57,359 bases of DNA from Azonexus sp. (lineage in GTDB: Bacteria > Pseudomonadota > Gammaproteobacteria > Burkholderiales > Rhodocyclaceae), in the NCBI GenBank assembly GCA_030824535.1, contig JAVBXO010000068.1, forward strand, positions 1 to 57,359. The letters are read 5' to 3'. The notes beneath the pieces are model-generated. The model saw only the letters and a list, made by a program, of their open reading frames with translations, did not search any database and was not told the origin of the DNA. A program made the position numbers and the translations under genes. This document shows positions 55,470 to 57,359 of this stretch, piece after piece. Positions within the stretch are counted from its first letter, which is position 1; each line of letters begins with the position of its first letter.

Positions 55470-56353
55470 CAGAAATAACCTTCCTGCTTTTTCTTTTCCA
55501 TGGATCCCGGCGTATCGGAGTCGATCAGGCGCCCCTGGCGCTCGGAGCTACGGGCATTGAATGTTTCGGCAATGATGGCTTCCAGGGTGTCGGCATCGCT
55601 GTCGATGGCCGCCGTCAGCGGCCAGCAGCCCAGGGTACGGAAACGGACCCGGCGCATTTCGGCCTGTTCGCCGGGCTGGAAGGGGAAGCGCTCGTCATCG
55701 ACCATGATCAGTTGGCCGCCACGATTGACGACCGGGCGTTCGGCGGCGAGGTAGAGCGGGACGATGGGGATATTCTCGGCGTGGATGTATTGCCAGATAT
55801 CCTGTTCAGTCCAGTTGGAAATCGGGAAGACGCGGATCGTTTCATCCGGCTGGATGTGGGTGTTGTAGAGATTCCACAGTTCCGGGCGCTGGGCCTTGGG
55901 TTCCCAACGGTGACCGGGAGCGCGGAACGAGAAGATGCGCTCCTTGGCGCGGCTCTTCTCTTCGTCACGGCGGGCACCACCGAAAACCACATCGAAGCCG
56001 TGCGCATCAAGCGCCTGCTTCAGACCTTGGGTTTTCATGATATCGGTGTGGTAGTTGCTGCCATGCGTGAAAGGACCAACGCCAGCGGCCACACCTTCCG
56101 GGTTGGTATGGACGATCAGCTTCATGCCGCTTTCCTCGACCATGCGGTCGCGGTGAGCATACATGGCCTTGAACTTCCAGCCGGTGTCGACATGCAACAG
56201 CGGAAAGGGCGGCGGCGCGGGGTAAAAAGCCTTGCGCGCCAAGTGCAACATGACCGACGAATCCTTGCCGATCGAATACATCATGACCGGATTACGCGCG
56301 GAGGCTACGGCTTCCCGGATAATCTCTATCGATTCCGACTCCAAACTCAACAT
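55469..56353 (-). CDS. cysD: Sulfate adenylyltransferase subunit 2
   Basis: CysD, a PP-loop ATP pyrophosphatase-type enzyme, forms APS from ATP and sulfate with CysN. The 294-residue protein has the PP-loop [18 protein letters not shown] near residue 27, [16 protein letters not shown] near 130 and [13 protein letters not shown] near 177. It leads the cysD-cysNC-tauE-cysQ operon. The 116-base upstream spacer is AT-rich and is the likely promoter region; no clear CysB site can be named. Identity is firm. Confidence 0.96.
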   Translation of the reverse strand: MLSLESESIEIIREAVASARNPVMMYSIGKDSSVMLHLARKAFYPAPPPFPLLHVDTGWKFKAMYAHRDRMVEESGMKLIVHTNPEGVAAGVGPFTHGSNYHTDIMKTQGLKQALDAHGFDVVFGGARRDEEKSRAKERIFSFRAPGHRWEPKAQRPELWNLYNTHIQPDETIRVFPISNWTEQDIWQYIHAENIPIVPLYLAAERPVVNRGGQLIMVDDERFPFQPGEQAEMRRVRFRTLGCWPLTAAIDSDADTLEAIIAETFNARSSERQGRLIDSDTPGSMEKKKQEGYF

Positions 56354-56469
56354 GGCAAATCTCTGATTAATAACGATAGGGCGCTACTTTACCTTATGGT
56401 GATATAAACGAGAGTAACGCCGAGCTGAAAAATCTCTCTTTTTGTCAGAAAATAGTCAGTAGGTTTTGT

Positions 56470-57162
56470 TTAAACCGCCAGCGCTTCCCGGACGCCATCC
56501 TGCGGCATGGTTTCGCCCCGACCGCGCATGATGAATTCACCGCGTTCCATCAACAGATACTGGTCGGCCAGCGATTCGGCGAAGTCGTAATACTGTTCGA
56601 CCAGCAGGATGGCCATTTCGCCGGTTTCGGCGAGCATGCGGATGGCGCGTTCGATGTCCTTGATGATCGACGGCTGGATGCCTTCGGTCGGCTCGTCGAG
56701 GATCAACAGCTTCGGCCCCATGGCCAGCGCCCGGCCGATGGCCAGTTGCTGCTGCTGACCGCCGGAGAGGTCGCCGCCACGGCGATGCATCATCTGTTTC
56801 AGCACCGGGAACATCTCGAAGATGCGTGGCGGGATTTTGCTGTTGCCGGGCTTGGTGGCCAGACCCATCAACAGGTTTTCCTCGACCGTCAGGCGCGGGA
56901 AAATTTCGCGGCCCTGCGGCACGTAGCCGATGCCGGCGCGGACGCGTTCGTGCGGTGGCAGGTGGGTGATGTCCTGGCCGTCAAAAGTGATGCTGCCGGA
57001 TTTGGTTTTGACCAGGCCCATCAGCGATTTGAGCAGCGTGGTCTTGCCGACGCCGTTGCGCCCGAGGAGGGTCGTGACTTCGCCGGTTTTGACCTCGAAG
57101 GAGAGGCCGCGCAAGATGTGGCTGCCGCCGTAGGCTTGGTTCAGGGTGTCGATTTTCAGCAT
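56470..57162 (-). CDS. urtE: Urea ABC transporter ATP-binding subunit UrtE
   Basis: UrtE is one of two ATPases of the high-affinity urea importer. The 230-residue protein has Walker A LLGRNGVGKTTLLKSL near residue 32, the signature LSGGQQQQLAIGRALAMGP near 132, Walker B LLILDEPTEG near 153 and the LVEQYYDFAESLADQY segment near 188, typical of UrtE in the LivF-like group. No urtD follows upstream within the 197 bases to the window edge, which is unusual because urtD and urtE are normally adjacent. Identity as UrtE is by resemblance and is fairly sure. Confidence 0.88.
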   Translation of the reverse strand: MLKIDTLNQAYGGSHILRGLSFEVKTGEVTTLLGRNGVGKTTLLKSLMGLVKTKSGSITFDGQDITHLPPHERVRAGIGYVPQGREIFPRLTVEENLLMGLATKPGNSKIPPRIFEMFPVLKQMMHRRGGDLSGGQQQQLAIGRALAMGPKLLILDEPTEGIQPSIIKDIERAIRMLAETGEMAILLVEQYYDFAESLADQYLLMERGEFIMRGRGETMPQDGVREALAV

Positions 57163-57359
57163 GATGGCTGTTCCAGTGGCATGGGCAGGGCGGTCGTTGA
57201 ATTCTGCGGTCGACCCTCAAAAATACCCAAAAATGAAATGTGCTTAGGAACGCCTACGAAATAATTTCCCGTTTTTGGCAAGACAAGGCAGCCCAACAAG
57301 TGTTTAATTTTGGGATCTGAAAACGGCGAGAGAAGAGTGGCATGGACTATTACGGCAAA
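57163..57359. other. Spacer upstream of urtE with AATTCTGCGGTCGAC motif
   Basis: These 197 bases hold no complete gene. AATTCTGCGGTCGAC lies at 57200-57214, followed by CCTCAAAAA, as at 9331. An ATG at 57342, preceded by AGAGAAGAG, opens a plus-strand frame (MDYYGK) that runs off the window; it may be the start of a gene but cannot be judged. Confidence 0.4.
57200..57214. repeat. AATTCTGCGGTCGAC intergenic motif
   Basis: The 15-base word is an exact reverse complement match to 31027-31041, differs at one base from 9331-9345 (AATTCTGCGGTCAAC), and shares its core with the inverted repeat after ffh at 44152-44177. Confidence 0.6.

Noticed and set aside
56354-56469. CysB binding site upstream of cysD
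   Set aside because: The region is AT-rich and a likely promoter, but CysB sites are too degenerate to call by eye and no clear -35/-10 pair was found.

Overview
The window is a dense, GC-rich stretch of a betaproteobacterial chromosome. Gene content and order fit Rhodocyclales (Dechloromonas/Azonexus-like): thyA-pgi-folA, yjgA/pmbA, glyA-nrdR-ribD, ctpA-envC, rhodanese-grxC-secB-gpsA, pilBCD next to a CorC-like gene and ccsA/ffh, rppH-CNP1-coq7, rplM-rpsI and erpA. This placement rests on gene order and protein resemblance recalled from knowledge, not on a search. Almost all the DNA is coding; the one long gap is 48769-49333.

Layout. 1-6.2 kb: end of a methyltransferase, a small phage-like membrane protein, the minus-strand thyA-pgi-folA folate/sugar cluster, a 509-residue protein with a PilZ-like tail, and mog. 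6.2-12.1 kb: darP and divergent pmbA, then a TRAP transporter split into a plus-strand binding protein and a minus-strand QM permease pair, with an OxyR-type dps gene between them. 12.2-20 kb: a phosphoglycerate mutase-like gene, glyA, nrdR, ribD, then on the minus strand envC-ctpA-unknown-moeB. 19.9-26 kb: ArsR regulator, rhodanese, glutaredoxin, SecB, SH3 protein, GpsA, then trmL, comF, bioB and bioC. 26-32.6 kb: msrPQ, a CBS protein, cytochrome c4, engB, hemB, a HAD nucleotidase and argB. 32.7-36.7 kb: one minus-strand operon fmdB-DUF502-aspS-secreted RNase-barstar-nudB. 36.7-44 kb: pilB-pilC-pilD, a CorC-type protein, a CcsA-type protein and divergent ffh. 44-48.8 kb: a lytic transglycosylase and proS, rppH-CNP1-coq7, and an OsmC protein. 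48.8-52 kb: an AT-rich gap, rplM-rpsI, a DUF6776 protein, a bactofilin and erpA. 52-57.4 kb: the translationally coupled cysD-cysNC-tauE-cysQ sulfate operon and an isolated urtE.

Most genes are housekeeping, so the more unusual signals lie between genes. The strongest is a probable small RNA gene at about 48999-49161. It has a -10 box overlapped by a near-perfect palindrome, an internal stem-loop, an exposed anti-Shine-Dalgarno-like CU-rich segment and a strong terminator, but no coding capacity that I can support. A second palindrome with the same TGCAnTGCA core lies upstream of the OsmC-like gene. Two copies of a CGATCCT heptamer element sit exactly 3 nt before the start codons of nrdR and moeB, where a Shine-Dalgarno sequence should be. 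A four-block OxyR operator directly adjoins the dps promoter. A 15-base motif recurs at several gene ends, and the engB-hemB spacer can fold into an extended structure. The aspS operon carries a secreted barnase-like RNase with its barstar-like partner.
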